Source: Planctomycetota bacterium (GTDB lineage Bacteria; Planctomycetota; Phycisphaerae; Tepidisphaerales; Tepidisphaeraceae). From it: 64,000 nucleotides of DNA. This document shows positions 53,928 to 63,349 of this stretch, piece by piece (position 1 is the first letter of the stretch; each line of letters opens with the position of its first letter). The notes beneath the pieces are model-generated. The model was not told where the DNA came from. It did no database searches and worked only from the letters and a program-made list of their open reading frames with translations. Both the position numbers and the translations under genes were made by a program. The stretch is from positions 23,404 through 87,403 of the forward strand of contig JAPLNB010000381.1 of assembly GCA_026693085.1 (NCBI GenBank). Direction: 5' to 3'.

Positions 53928-54080
53928 CAGGCTTATTTGCCTTGCGGGCGGGCTCGGGAGTGATTTGTTTATGCGATTGGCATCTGGCTGGCAGTGGGTG
54001 CGTATAATCGATTCTAACTGGCTCGCAATAAATCCGGGAGCGGGTAATATAAGCGTGAGCCGGTTAACAGAGGAGAATAT

Positions 54081-54803
54081 ATGAGCCAATTTCCGAATCC
54101 CTATGCACGGCGGTCGGTGCCGTTGGAGTATGGGCAAGCGGCCGGGACTGTTGCGTCGTTCATGAACGCAGTTTACGCGTGGATGTGCGTGGGGCTGGCG
54201 ACGACGGCCGTGGTCGCGTGGTGGGTATCGACGCAGCCACAGCTCATGCGCTCGATTTTCAAGGGGCCCACGTTCATTGTGCTGATTGTGGCGGAGTTGG
54301 CGCTGGTGTGGGTGATCGCGTCGGCGGTCAGCCGGCTCAGCACGGGGGCGGCAACGGGGTTATTCATTCTGTACTCGGCGCTGAACGGGCTGACGTTGTC
54401 GGTGATCTTTATCGTTTACCAGCTCAATGCGATCGCGGCGACCTTTGTGGTTACGGCGGGGATGTTCGGAGCGATGAGCCTGGTGGGGTATTTCACGAAG
54501 CGGGATCTGACGCAGTTGGGGTCGTTCTTATTCATGGCCCTGATCGGGCTGATCCTGGCCAGCATCGTGAATATTTTCTTTGCGAACAGCACGCTGTATT
54601 GGGTGGTGACGTACGGCGGGGTCATCATTTTCCTGGGGCTGACCGCGTATGACACGCAGAAGATGAAGGAGATTGCGCAGGGGGCGGAGAGCCAGGGTGT
54701 GGATGCTTCGCGGCTGGCGATTGTGGGGTCGCTGACGTTGTACCTGGACTTTATCAACCTGTTCTTGTTCCTGCTGCGGATATTGGGGAGCCGGCGGGAT
54801 TGA
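54081..54803 (+). CDS. Bax inhibitor-1/YccA family membrane protein
   Basis: 240 residues, seven predicted transmembrane helices. Family marks include the N-terminal SVPLEYGQAAGTVASFMNAVYAWMCVGL, the ATGLFILYSALNGLTLSVIF segment and the C-terminal TAYDTQKMKEIA with conserved Asp, then LYLDFINLFLFLLRILG. BI-1 proteins are Ca2+/H+ leak channels or protease modulators (YccA inhibits FtsH). ATG 54081 after GAGGAGA. Followed by a strong terminator. Confidence 0.92.
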   Translation: MSQFPNPYARRSVPLEYGQAAGTVASFMNAVYAWMCVGLATTAVVAWWVSTQPQLMRSIFKGPTFIVLIVAELALVWVIASAVSRLSTGAATGLFILYSALNGLTLSVIFIVYQLNAIAATFVVTAGMFGAMSLVGYFTKRDLTQLGSFLFMALIGLILASIVNIFFANSTLYWVVTYGGVIIFLGLTAYDTQKMKEIAQGAESQGVDASRLAIVGSLTLYLDFINLFLFLLRILGSRRD

Positions 54804-54822
54804 GGGTCGGGATTTGATCTGG

Positions 54823-54866
54823 ACAAAAGCGACGGCCGCGCCATTCTGGTGGTGCGGCCGTTTTGT
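54823..54866 (+). terminator. Terminator after the BI-1 gene (bidirectional form)
   Basis: ACAAAA-gcg-ACGGCCGC ... GCGGCCG-TTTTGT. The GC stem is followed by a T tract, and the A tract on the other side lets it also serve the convergent uxaE transcript, which ends at 54892. Confidence 0.85.
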
Positions 54867-54891
54867 CTTGCGGTGGGTTGACTGAATCCGA

Positions 54892-56163
54892 TTACATGCC
54901 AGACGTCAGGGCTTTGAGGTGGCGGGTGAAATGCTCGGCGAGCAGTTCGTCGTACGTTGAGCGGTGGTGTTGGAGGAGGCCGATCAACTGGCTTTTGAGC
55001 GTTGCGTCGGTGAGCACGGAGCCGAAGGTGCAGTGGAGGATTTGGCGGCCCGGGGCGGTGAAACCTTTGCCAGGGGACACGTCGGACCAGTTCTCGAGGT
55101 AGAGGGCTTCCAGCGTGGCGGTGTCGCTGACCTGCTCCGGCGCAGGAGCACTGGCGAGCGTGGCCGACACGTGATACGTCGCTTTGTCCTGGTCGTAGCG
55201 GGAGCGGGCGAAGGCGACGATCTGCCTGAACAGGGCGGGGTCGTGGCGCGCAACGACGCGGAGGGCTTCGAGGTAGCTCGTGCCGGCGGTCTTGACGTGG
55301 AACAGGCCGCCGGTGACTTTGGCAAGGATGGTGTAAACCGAAAGCTTGTCGGAGCCGGAGTGGAGGCTGAGCTTGTATGGGCCGAGCACGTCGGCGATGG
55401 CGGCGTGATCAGCCGCCGATTTTTCAAAAGCGATGATGTCGCCTTTGTAGTCGACGCCTTTTTCGAAATCCCCGATGAATCGCGGCGCCAGGCTGACCAT
55501 TTTCATGCCGCGATGAAGAACCTGGTCGGCGATGATGTAATGCTCGGCCAACGTCGTGGGCTGGGGAGTTTCATCGACGCTAAGCTCGATCTCGTAATTC
55601 TTGCCGAGCTTTTTCATTGTGTCGGCAATGTGTTGAGCGAGCGAAGAGGCGAGGTTGATGGCGCGGCCATATTTGACGGCGGCTTTGAGGCAGTCGCGGT
55701 CGGTCAGATGCAGTGTGGTGCCGGTGGAGAGGGGGACGATCTGGCTCCGGTAGCGGTCGAGCCAATCGACTTCCGCGGCGACGGCGCGGAACTTCTCGGT
55801 CAGTTGTTCGGGCGAGTAGGAGTCGGCCAGAGGGTCAACTTTCTCGGAAGGGTCGATCGTGAAAAAGACGAACCCGGCGTCGGCGGTGGCGTCGATGTCG
55901 GCGGGGGTTTTCAGGTGATCGGCGTCGGCGCCCTGGACAGCGGTCCAGTTCGAGGCGGCGGCGGCGGAGAGTGCGTCGGCCATGACTTGTTTGGGCGAGC
56001 GGCCCGTGCGGGTCATTTCGCGGATCGACTGCTGGGCGAAGATGGGCTGGATCCCGGCGCCGGATTGTTTCATCGCCAGGATGTGGCCTGGGGTTGCCAG
56101 GCCGATGCGGTCGCCGAAGCCGAAGCTTGCGGAGAGGCCTAGCGTGGTGGGCTGTGTGGACAT
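54892..56163 (-). CDS. uxaE: Tagaturonate epimerase family protein
   Basis: 423 residues from ATG 56163 after CGGAGA. Matches the UxaE family, which interconverts D-tagaturonate and D-fructuronate in hexuronate breakdown: SFGFGDRIGLATPGHI, WTAVQGADADHLKTPADID, NYEIELSVDETPQPTTLAEHY, LAPRFIGDFEKGVDYKGD, LSLHSGSDKLSVY and HVKTAGTSYLEALRVV, the last with metal and phosphate-like residues. It is third in the alr-SDR-uxaE operon. The SDR upstream could reduce a related uronate, so the unit probably serves galacturonate or glucuronate use. Confidence 0.88.
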   Translation of the reverse strand: MSTQPTTLGLSASFGFGDRIGLATPGHILAMKQSGAGIQPIFAQQSIREMTRTGRSPKQVMADALSAAAASNWTAVQGADADHLKTPADIDATADAGFVFFTIDPSEKVDPLADSYSPEQLTEKFRAVAAEVDWLDRYRSQIVPLSTGTTLHLTDRDCLKAAVKYGRAINLASSLAQHIADTMKKLGKNYEIELSVDETPQPTTLAEHYIIADQVLHRGMKMVSLAPRFIGDFEKGVDYKGDIIAFEKSAADHAAIADVLGPYKLSLHSGSDKLSVYTILAKVTGGLFHVKTAGTSYLEALRVVARHDPALFRQIVAFARSRYDQDKATYHVSATLASAPAPEQVSDTATLEALYLENWSDVSPGKGFTAPGRQILHCTFGSVLTDATLKSQLIGLLQHHRSTYDELLAEHFTRHLKALTSGM

Positions 56164-56191
56164 AGTTGTCTCCGAGTTGGATAGACGGTGA

Positions 56192-56971
56192 TCAGATGCC
56201 GCGCGAAAGGAAGCCGCCATCGACAATGATGGTTTCGCCGGTCGTGAAGCTGGCGGCGGGCGAAATGAGGTAGATGGCGGCGCCGACGAGTTCTTCCGGG
56301 TCGCCGAAGCGGGCGAACGGGGTGTGTTTCTTGATCCATTCGCCGCGAGGCGTTCCTTCAATGAGGCCGCGATTGAGTGGGGTGGGGATGAAGCCGGGCG
56401 CCAGGGCGTTGACGCGGATGCCGTATTGGGCCCAGTCGTTGGCGAGCGATTTGGTAAGCGCGACGATCGCGGCTTTGGAGCAGCCATAGGCGCAGACACC
56501 TTCAAGCGCAGCGAAGCTGCTGGCGGAGGCAACGTGCAGGATCGCGCCGCGAATGCCGCGATGATCCGGGCTTTGATCTTTCATGACGCGGGCGGCCGCC
56601 TGCGACGTGATGAAGCTGCCGGTAAGATTGACGCGCATGATGCGTTCGAATTCCTCGACGGGCATTTCCAGGGTGGGTTGGCGTTTGATGACGCCGGCAG
56701 CGTTGACGAGTGCGTCGAGGCGGCCGAAGTTCTTGATCGCAAAGTCGATGGCGCCCTGGACGCTGGCGGGGTCGCAGACATCGAGTTGGATCGCCTCGCC
56801 GGCTGGGCCGAGCTCCCTCTTGATGTTGTCAACTTTTTGCCGGTTGGTAGATCCGGCGATGACTCTTGCGCCGGCCTGAGCGTAGCCGATGGCGATGGCG
56901 CGGCCGATGCCGCTGGTGCCGCCGGTGATCAGGCAGACTTTGCCGCTGATGTCGAGGTCTGGATGCTCCAT
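56192..56971 (-). CDS. Short-chain dehydrogenase/reductase
   Basis: 259 residues from ATG 56971, 43 bases inside the 3' end of alr. Classical SDR: cofactor loop ITGGTSGIGRAIA (near residue 15), LVNAAGVI (NAAG), catalytic Ser in HVASASSFAAL, YxxxK as YGCSKAAI, and the PGFIPTPLN loop. A KduD-like or gluconate 5-dehydrogenase-like role is reasonable because uxaE follows 28 bases downstream. The substrate is not proven. Confidence 0.88.
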   Translation of the reverse strand: MEHPDLDISGKVCLITGGTSGIGRAIAIGYAQAGARVIAGSTNRQKVDNIKRELGPAGEAIQLDVCDPASVQGAIDFAIKNFGRLDALVNAAGVIKRQPTLEMPVEEFERIMRVNLTGSFITSQAAARVMKDQSPDHRGIRGAILHVASASSFAALEGVCAYGCSKAAIVALTKSLANDWAQYGIRVNALAPGFIPTPLNRGLIEGTPRGEWIKKHTPFARFGDPEELVGAAIYLISPAASFTTGETIIVDGGFLSRGI

Positions 56972-58161
56972 GACGCATTCTCCTGGGAGTCCGCCGGATC
57001 GACTGCGGCTCGCCGCATGCGGGCTCCGATCCGGCAAAAAAGTTCGTAGGGGATTGTACCGGCCAACTCAGCCAGCGCGTAGACGCTGGCTGGCGAGAGA
57101 GGATCGTTGTCCAGAACGGTCGCGGCGTCGCCGACGCACGCTTCGGGCGCGTCGCCAAGGTCGACGGTTGCGTAGTCCATGCTCACGCGTCCGACGACGG
57201 GCACGGGCTTGCCGCGGAGGATCATCTTGGCGCGATTGGAAAAGCTTCGCCAGTAGCCGTCGGCGTAGCCAACCGGAACCAGGCCGATGCGGGTATCGCG
57301 GGCGGCCGTCCAGGTCTGGTTGTAGCCGACGGTGGCGCCTTTCTTGATTTGCCGGATCATGACTAGCGGAGCAAGCCACTTCATGACCGGCCGGAGGGGG
57401 CGTTGGCAGTTAGGGCGGCAGGTGGGATCGATGCCGTAGAGGCTGATGCCCGGGCGGACCATGTCCAGGTGGGTGGATGGCCAGAAGAAGACTGCGGCGG
57501 AGTTGGCGGCGTGGCGGAGGACCTCAGGGTTGTGCACGGCGTACGACGCGGTGGCCGAGGTGAATTGGCGGAGCTGTTCGACGCTCAAGGGATTGCCGGG
57601 CTCTTCGGAACTGACGAAGTGCGTGCACAACCCGGTCAGTTTGAGCGACGGATAGGATTCGATGGCGGCGAGGACTCTTGGCAGGGAATCGATGGGTGTT
57701 CCTTCGCGGGCGCAGCCGGTGTCGATCATGACCTGGACATTTACGCGGACCGCCGCGGCGATGGCGACGCGGGCGAGGTCCTGCGCGCCCTGAGCGGTCG
57801 CGACCGTGAGTGTGCAGCCGTTGTGGAGGGCGCTTCCGAGCGCGTCGCGTTGGTGCGCGATGCTGGCGCTTTCCAGAGGGCGGAGAACAATCACGGGGAC
57901 GGATGTGCGCCCGACCACGAGGGCTTCATCGATGGTGACGACGGCCAGAGCATCGACGGCGGGGGCTTCGATCTGGTCCATCGACCAGTTGGTGAGAGCA
58001 TCGGCGATGATAGACGAGGCATGGCCGTACGCATCGGCCTTGATCATGGCGCAGATCTTGACGTTGGCCGCAAGCGATTGGCGGAGGAGTCTGACATTGT
58101 GCAAGAGCGCAGTGCGCGAAATGAAAACTTGAGGCTGAGCGGTGCCGTGAAACGCGTCCAT
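56929..58161 (-). CDS. alr: Alanine racemase
   Basis: 410 residues. PLP-dependent racemisation of L-alanine to D-alanine for peptidoglycan. The PLP Lys is in CAMIKADAYGHA (about 42), with MIDTGCAREG, GLCTHFVSSEE, VRPGISLYGIDP, the catalytic-Tyr loop ATVGYNQTW, VPVGYADGYWR and GRVSMDYATVDL. All are in normal order. The C-terminal 20 residues are an extra tail encoded where the gene overlaps the SDR start. First gene of the alr-SDR-uxaE unit. Confidence 0.95.
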   Translation of the reverse strand: MDAFHGTAQPQVFISRTALLHNVRLLRQSLAANVKICAMIKADAYGHASSIIADALTNWSMDQIEAPAVDALAVVTIDEALVVGRTSVPVIVLRPLESASIAHQRDALGSALHNGCTLTVATAQGAQDLARVAIAAAVRVNVQVMIDTGCAREGTPIDSLPRVLAAIESYPSLKLTGLCTHFVSSEEPGNPLSVEQLRQFTSATASYAVHNPEVLRHAANSAAVFFWPSTHLDMVRPGISLYGIDPTCRPNCQRPLRPVMKWLAPLVMIRQIKKGATVGYNQTWTAARDTRIGLVPVGYADGYWRSFSNRAKMILRGKPVPVVGRVSMDYATVDLGDAPEACVGDAATVLDNDPLSPASVYALAELAGTIPYELFCRIGARMRRAAVDPADSQENASWSIQTSTSAAKSA

Positions 58162-58344
58162 GCTGGCGAATCTCTCTTCTGGCCGGGTCCGTCCAGCCGA
58201 GTCGAGTATATCACCGGCGTCGCGGATAGAAAGAGGGAAGTGGGCGTTGCCAAGTGTGTTTGGCCAGGTGCATCCGCCGCCACAACTTCGCCCACGACAT
58301 CATCGACATCAGCAAAGCCGGCCGCATAACGCAGTAGCCGACGA

Positions 58345-59463
58345 TCACTTGGCGCCCTTCGGCCGGCTCAGTGGCTTCTTGATCGCCTCATCCTTCGTCT
58401 GTCGGGTCTGTTTGCCGACTGCCTTGAGCACCACATCGTCGAACATCACCCTCCCCGGTGACAGGTAAGCATACAGATCGACCCGCAACGTCTGCACCGG
58501 AAACTCCACGTGCTGCGGGTTGACATCATGCACCACCGTCACCCACTTTCCGCCCGTCTTCCCGCTGGGCGGCACCGGTCCCTTGAAAACGTCCCGCTCC
58601 GCCAGCTCCCCTTTGATGTTGTCGTAAAGGGTGTAACCTTTGACGAAGACGTGGAGCGTTGGCCCGTCGCTCTTATAGCGAAAGCTAATTCGGTAGCGTG
58701 TGTCGGGCTCGGATTTGATCGACTCGCTCAGACACGCCATCCCGTTGCCCTCGGCGCAATATCTTGACAGGTTCATGGCCAAGACGTTGTTGATCTTTCC
58801 GCCCTCGTTCAACCGGTAGATGTTCACCTTGTCCACCGCTGGCAGCGTGTCGCTGATCTGGACGTCGTACTTCTGGGCTTCGAAGATCGCCTGCCACGAG
58901 CCGGCCGAGGTAAAATCGAAGTTCTTCACGAGGTTGGAATTCTTCTTCCAAAGCGCGTCGGCGGTGGCATCATTGGTAACCCCTTCTTCGCTGGGGTGCT
59001 CGAACTTGCCGACGCCTTTGAGGGTTTCGAGGACTTCTTCGGAGATAAAACGCGGGTCCGTTTCCTCCTTGATGACCTTCTTGAGCTCGCGGGGCTTGGG
59101 GTCTTTGTCGCGGAGGTCGAGGATCTTAATCCGCATTTCATTGGCGCCATTGATGTCGCCCCAGACCAGCACGTCCGCGTCTACGAGCTTGCCCAGTTCG
59201 CATATCGCATCGGCGGAGGTGTCAAAACCGATCGGCTCTTTGGCCTCGGCAGAGATTTCGAGCATTTTGGGGCCGTCGATGACCTCGTAACTGTCAACAC
59301 GGTCCAGCTTGGCGCGAAGGGAGAAGCCGGATTTTTCGCGAAGCTCTTCCTTGGCGTTGCCGCCCAGGGGGAAGAAGGCGATTTTGGGTTTGGAGGCGGG
59401 TTCGGCGGCACCGGCGGCGGCAGCAATCAGAAGTACCAAGCTGAGCAGAGTCGGCCGGATCAT
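58345..59463 (-). CDS. Secreted two-domain protein of unknown function
   Basis: 372 residues from ATG 59463 with AGGAGGTG. A signal peptide (MIRPTLLSLVLLIAAAAGAAE) is followed by a domain with CsgG/FlgO-like layout (PKIAFFPLGGNAKEEL, LVDADVLVWGDING) as seen in proteins that scan cofactor or nucleotide-like ligands. The C-terminal half is a jelly-roll carbohydrate-binding-like module (NLVKNFDFTSAGSWQAI, TRYRISFRYKSDGPTLHVFVKG, VMFDDVVLKA). The fold assignments are tentative. Divergent from uvrA. Confidence 0.6.
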   Translation of the reverse strand: MIRPTLLSLVLLIAAAAGAAEPASKPKIAFFPLGGNAKEELREKSGFSLRAKLDRVDSYEVIDGPKMLEISAEAKEPIGFDTSADAICELGKLVDADVLVWGDINGANEMRIKILDLRDKDPKPRELKKVIKEETDPRFISEEVLETLKGVGKFEHPSEEGVTNDATADALWKKNSNLVKNFDFTSAGSWQAIFEAQKYDVQISDTLPAVDKVNIYRLNEGGKINNVLAMNLSRYCAEGNGMACLSESIKSEPDTRYRISFRYKSDGPTLHVFVKGYTLYDNIKGELAERDVFKGPVPPSGKTGGKWVTVVHDVNPQHVEFPVQTLRVDLYAYLSPGRVMFDDVVLKAVGKQTRQTKDEAIKKPLSRPKGAK

Positions 59464-59530
59464 GCGACACCTCCTGAAGCTGCTACCGTCGGGGGCCGGT
59501 GGCGTTATCATGGGGCTCGGGCAATTCCAT

Positions 59531-59558
59531 TTCGCACGGCAGTGGCAAGTCCTATAAT
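59531..59558 (+). promoter_or_regulatory. Promoter of uvrA
   Basis: TTCGCA (59531-59536), 16 bases, then a perfect TATAAT (59553-59558), leaving a leader of about 55 bases. No LexA-like box was identified. Confidence 0.5.
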
Positions 59559-59619
59559 ACGTGGTTTCGTTTGCTGTTGAAGAACGGGCTAGGGCCCACT
59601 GACCAAGAAATTATCGCCG

Positions 59620-62589
59620 ATGAGTTTGAAATATATCCGCATCAAAGGTGCGCGGGAGCATAATCTCCAGAACATCGACGTGGACATTCCGCGGGATCAG
59701 CTTGTGGTAATCACAGGCATTTCGGGGAGCGGCAAGTCGACGCTGGCGTTTGATACGGTTTACGCAGAGGGGCAGCGGAAGTACGTGGAGTCGCTGTCGT
59801 CGTATGCGCGGCAGTTTCTGGAGCAGTTGCAGAAGCCGGACCTTGATGAGATCGAGGGGCTGCCGCCGACGATCGCGATCGAGCAGCGATCGGCCAGCAG
59901 CAACCCGCGGTCGGTCGTGGCAACGACGACCGAGATCTACGATTACCTGCGTGTGATGTTTGCGCGGGTGGGGACGCCCCATTGCTGGGAGTGCGGACGG
60001 CGGATCAGCAGCCAGGCGCCCTCGCAGATCGTGGATGCGATCATGGCCAGTCCGGCGGGAACGAAGGTGATGATTCTGTCGCCTTTGATCCGAGGGCAGA
60101 AGGGCGAGCATCGGGACATTTTCGGGGCGATTCACAAGCAGGGGTTTGTGCGGGCGCGGGTGGATGGGCAGATTGTTGAGTTGAGCAATCCGAGTGCGGC
60201 GCCGGCGCTGGTGAAGACGAAGGTGCACAGTATTGAGGCTGTGGTTGACCGGCTGGTGATCAAGCCGGAGATCCGGTCGCGGCTGGCGGATTCGATCGAG
60301 ACGGCGGTGAAGCTGTCGCAGGGGTTGGTGATCGCGGCGATGCAGAAGGGGGATGGGCCGTGGGTCGATCAGATGTTCAGCGAGAAGTTTGCGTGTCCGG
60401 AGCATCCGCAGGTGTCGTTGCAGGAGTTGGAGCCGCGGATTTTCAGCTTTAACTCGCCGCACGGAGCGTGTCCGGCGTGTCATGGGCTGGGGACGGTGTT
60501 TGAGTTTGATCCGGACCTGGTTGTGCCGGATGAGAGTTTGTCGCTGGAGAACGGGGTGATCGAGGCGTGGCGGAAGAACGGCAAGCGGATGAACATCTAC
60601 TATTCCCGCACGCTGCGCGAGTTTTGCCGGTATTTCGCTATCACGTATGACATGCCGTACCAGGACATTCCGAAGAAGGTGCAGCAGATCCTGATGTATG
60701 GCACGGAGAAGAAGGGAGACATGGGGACGAACACGTATTTTGAGGGGGTGATTCCAAATTTGCAGCGGCGGTTTGAGAACACGGAGAGCGAGTGGGTGAA
60801 GGAACGGATGCATGGGTACATGTCGGAGATGCCGTGCAAAGCGTGCCGGGGGACGCGGCTGAAGAAGGAGTCGCTGGCGGTGCGGCTTGAGGCGGAGGAA
60901 CAGAAGGGGTCAGGGTTCAGGAGTCAGGGGTCAGGGAATGGTTCTGATGGGGAGGGTCGGAACGGGAAGGCGGAGTCGTCTGTGCCGTTTCTGCCGGAGT
61001 TGCCGGGGTATAGCATTCATGACGTGACGGGGATGACGGTTTCGCGGGCGAAGGAGTTCTTTGAGAAGCTGAAGTTGAGCAAAGAGGGGACGATTATTGC
61101 GGAGCCGATTATTCGGGAGATCAAGAACCGGCTGGGGTTCATGATCGACGTGGGGCTGGGGTATTTGACGCTGGATCGGAAGACGTCTTCGCTGTCGGGC
61201 GGCGAGGCGCAGCGGATTCGGCTGGCGACGCAGGTGGGGTCGGGGCTGGTGGGGGTGTGTTATGTGCTGGATGAGCCGACGATCGGGCTGCATCAGCGGG
61301 ACAATGATCGGCTGATCCGGACACTACGGCGGCTGACGAATCTGGGGAATACGGTCATCATTGTGGAGCATGACGAGGAGTGCATTCGGTCGGCGGATTA
61401 CATGATCGACATTGGGCCTGGGGCTGGGGCGCATGGCGGGAAGGTGGTGTGCGTTGGGCCGGTGCCGGCGGTGTTTGAGAATCGGCAGAGCACGACGGTG
61501 AAGTATCTGGTCGGTGAGTGCATGATCATGCTGCCGGCGACGCGGCGGCCGATGGACCCGGAGAGGAACGGGATTGAGATCAAGGGTTGCCGGCAGAACA
61601 ATCTCAAGAACATTGACGTGCGGATTCCGCTGGGGGGGTTGGTGTGCGTGACAGGGGTGAGCGGGTCGGGGAAATCGACGCTGGTGAATCAGACGCTGCT
61701 GCCGGCGCTGAAGCGGAAGCTTTACAGCTCGCGCGTGAAGGCGGGGGCGCATAAGCAGCTAGCGGGGACGAACAAGATCGACAAGGTGATCGAGATCGAC
61801 CAGAGCCCGATCGGGCGGACGCCGCGGTCGAATTCGGCGACGTATACGGGGGTTTTTGACGAAATACGGCGGGTTTTCTCGAAGACGCGCGAGGCGAAGA
61901 TCCGAGGGTACGAGGCGGGGCGATTCAGCTTTAACGTGAAGGGCGGGCGGTGCGAGGCTTGCCAGGGGCAGGGGACCAAGTGCATTGAGATGCATTTTCT
62001 GCCCGACGTGTATGTCGATTGTGAAGTTTGCCACGGAACGCGGTACAACGCGGAGACACAGGAGATTCATTATCGCGGGAAGACGATCGCGGATGTGCTG
62101 AGCATGACGGTGGAGGAGGCGTTGGGGTTTTTTGAGAATTTCCCGCGGATTCAGCAGATGTTGAAGTGTTTGAATGATGTGGGGCTGGGGTATGTGGAAC
62201 TGGGGCAGCCGAGCACGCAGTTGTCCGGAGGAGAGGCGCAGCGGGTGAAGCTGGCGACGGAGCTGGGCAAGAGCGCGACTGGGCATACGCTGTATATTTT
62301 GGATGAGCCGACGACGGGGCTGCATTTTGCGGACATTCACAATCTTCTGAACGTGCTGAGCCGGCTGGCGGATTTGGGGAATACGATTTTGGTGATTGAG
62401 CACAATCTGGACGTGATCAAGTGTGCGGACTGGGTCATTGATCTGGGGCCTGAGGGTGGGGATGAGGGTGGGCGGGTGATCGCCGAGGGGACGCCGGAGG
62501 AGATTGTGAAGGCAGCGGGGAGCTATACGGGGCAGTATTTGAAGGCGAAGCTGAAGCAGGCGAGCGTTCGGGAGTTGGCGACGGCATGA
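59620..62589 (+). CDS. uvrA: Excinuclease ABC subunit A
   Basis: 989 residues. Damage-recognition ATPase of nucleotide excision repair. Two ABC modules with Walker A loops GISGSGKSTLAFD (about 31) and GVSGSGKSTLVNQ (about 680), two signature motifs (LSGGEAQRIRLA, LSGGEAQRVKLA), DEPTIGLHQRD and DEPTTGLHFADI, and zinc-finger Cys pairs (CPACHG, CKACRGTR, CEACQGQGTKC). A 35-residue Gly/Ser/Gln/Glu insertion after CKACRGTRLKKESLAVRL is built on a heptamer array at 60906-60936. The tail is repeated imperfectly at 63350-63454, beyond the toxin-antitoxin pair. Confidence 0.97.
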   Translation: MSLKYIRIKGAREHNLQNIDVDIPRDQLVVITGISGSGKSTLAFDTVYAEGQRKYVESLSSYARQFLEQLQKPDLDEIEGLPPTIAIEQRSASSNPRSVVATTTEIYDYLRVMFARVGTPHCWECGRRISSQAPSQIVDAIMASPAGTKVMILSPLIRGQKGEHRDIFGAIHKQGFVRARVDGQIVELSNPSAAPALVKTKVHSIEAVVDRLVIKPEIRSRLADSIETAVKLSQGLVIAAMQKGDGPWVDQMFSEKFACPEHPQVSLQELEPRIFSFNSPHGACPACHGLGTVFEFDPDLVVPDESLSLENGVIEAWRKNGKRMNIYYSRTLREFCRYFAITYDMPYQDIPKKVQQILMYGTEKKGDMGTNTYFEGVIPNLQRRFENTESEWVKERMHGYMSEMPCKACRGTRLKKESLAVRLEAEEQKGSGFRSQGSGNGSDGEGRNGKAESSVPFLPELPGYSIHDVTGMTVSRAKEFFEKLKLSKEGTIIAEPIIREIKNRLGFMIDVGLGYLTLDRKTSSLSGGEAQRIRLATQVGSGLVGVCYVLDEPTIGLHQRDNDRLIRTLRRLTNLGNTVIIVEHDEECIRSADYMIDIGPGAGAHGGKVVCVGPVPAVFENRQSTTVKYLVGECMIMLPATRRPMDPERNGIEIKGCRQNNLKNIDVRIPLGGLVCVTGVSGSGKSTLVNQTLLPALKRKLYSSRVKAGAHKQLAGTNKIDKVIEIDQSPIGRTPRSNSATYTGVFDEIRRVFSKTREAKIRGYEAGRFSFNVKGGRCEACQGQGTKCIEMHFLPDVYVDCEVCHGTRYNAETQEIHYRGKTIADVLSMTVEEALGFFENFPRIQQMLKCLNDVGLGYVELGQPSTQLSGGEAQRVKLATELGKSATGHTLYILDEPTTGLHFADIHNLLNVLSRLADLGNTILVIEHNLDVIKCADWVIDLGPEGGDEGGRVIAEGTPEEIVKAAGSYTGQYLKAKLKQASVRELATA
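60906..60936. repeat. 7-bp repeat array inside uvrA, GGGGTCA family
   Basis: GGGGTCA, GGGTTCA, GGAGTCA, GGGGTCA, GGG. Read in frame, it gives SGFRSQGSG in UvrA. Same family as the array at 2377-2397. Confidence 0.9.
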
Positions 62590-62671
62590 GGCGGCCGGTG
62601 CCGGGATTTGTCCGCAATTGGGTAGATCAGTTGCCCGTGCGGTGGTTACAATGAGCGGTGAAAGGGCTGGT

Positions 62672-62920
62672 ATGACTGCAATTCGGGGCCATTTCGACGG
62701 CAGGGTTTTTGTGCCTGAGGAGCCGGTGAATTTGCCGGCTAATCAGGAGGTTATTCTTCACGTCGAGATCCCCGCGCCGGCGGCGAAGAAGGAATCGGGT
62801 GGGGTATGGGCGGTCCTGGAAAAATACGCGGGGAGCATCGAAGCGCCGGCGGATTGGTCAGCCGAGCATGATCACTATCTGTATGGGACGCCCAAACGGC
62901 ACGAGACGGGGAAAGAATGA
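62672..62920 (+). CDS. AF2212-like antitoxin of a VapBC pair
   Basis: 82 residues from ATG 62672. TAIRGHFDGRVFVPEEPVNLPANQEVILHVE is the DUF104/AF2212-like (PF01954) antitoxin beta-barrel, and the C-terminal helical tail (WAVLEKYAGSIEAPADWSAEHDHYLYG) is the usual toxin-wrapping part. Its stop overlaps the toxin start by ATGA. It starts 83 bases after uvrA; TACAAT at 62647-62652 may be its -10. Confidence 0.85.
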   Translation: MTAIRGHFDGRVFVPEEPVNLPANQEVILHVEIPAPAAKKESGGVWAVLEKYAGSIEAPADWSAEHDHYLYGTPKRHETGKE

Positions 62921-63336
62921 ACGGGCTGCGAGCGTTCATCGATACTGCATTTGTCCAGGCGCTATTCAACCGAGCCGATCAGCACCATGCGCGAGCCAGC
63001 CAATTGGCTGTGCGCCTACCGGACGCCGATGAGTTGTGGACCACAGAGGCGGTCCTTGTTGAGATTGGCAATGCGCTGAGCGGTACGAACCGACGTGCAG
63101 CGGTGGAGTTCATCGAGGAGGCCTATCAGACTCCCGAAGTGCACGTTGTTTCTGTTGACACGGAGATGCTTCGTCGCGCGTTGGAGCTGTATAAATCCCG
63201 CTCGGACAAGAATTGGGGACTGACCGATTGCATTTCATTCCTGGTCATGGAGGCGCGGTCATTGCAGGATGCGTTGACGTCGGATCGACATTTCCAGCAA
63301 GCGGGGTATCGGGCGTTGCTACTGGAAAAAGAATAG
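62917..63336 (+). CDS. VapC-type PIN-domain ribonuclease toxin
   Basis: 139 residues. PIN-fold acidic residues are in place: Asp in FIDTAFV (about 9), Glu in VLVEIGNALS, Asp in NWGLTDCISF and Asp in LTSDRHFQQAGY. VapC toxins cleave tRNA or rRNA, and the antitoxin is the overlapping gene before it. The stop codon is followed within four bases by the duplicated uvrA tail, showing the boundary of the inserted cassette. Confidence 0.9.
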   Translation: MNGLRAFIDTAFVQALFNRADQHHARASQLAVRLPDADELWTTEAVLVEIGNALSGTNRRAAVEFIEEAYQTPEVHVVSVDTEMLRRALELYKSRSDKNWGLTDCISFLVMEARSLQDALTSDRHFQQAGYRALLLEKE

Positions 63337-63349
63337 CCGCGAGATTGCG

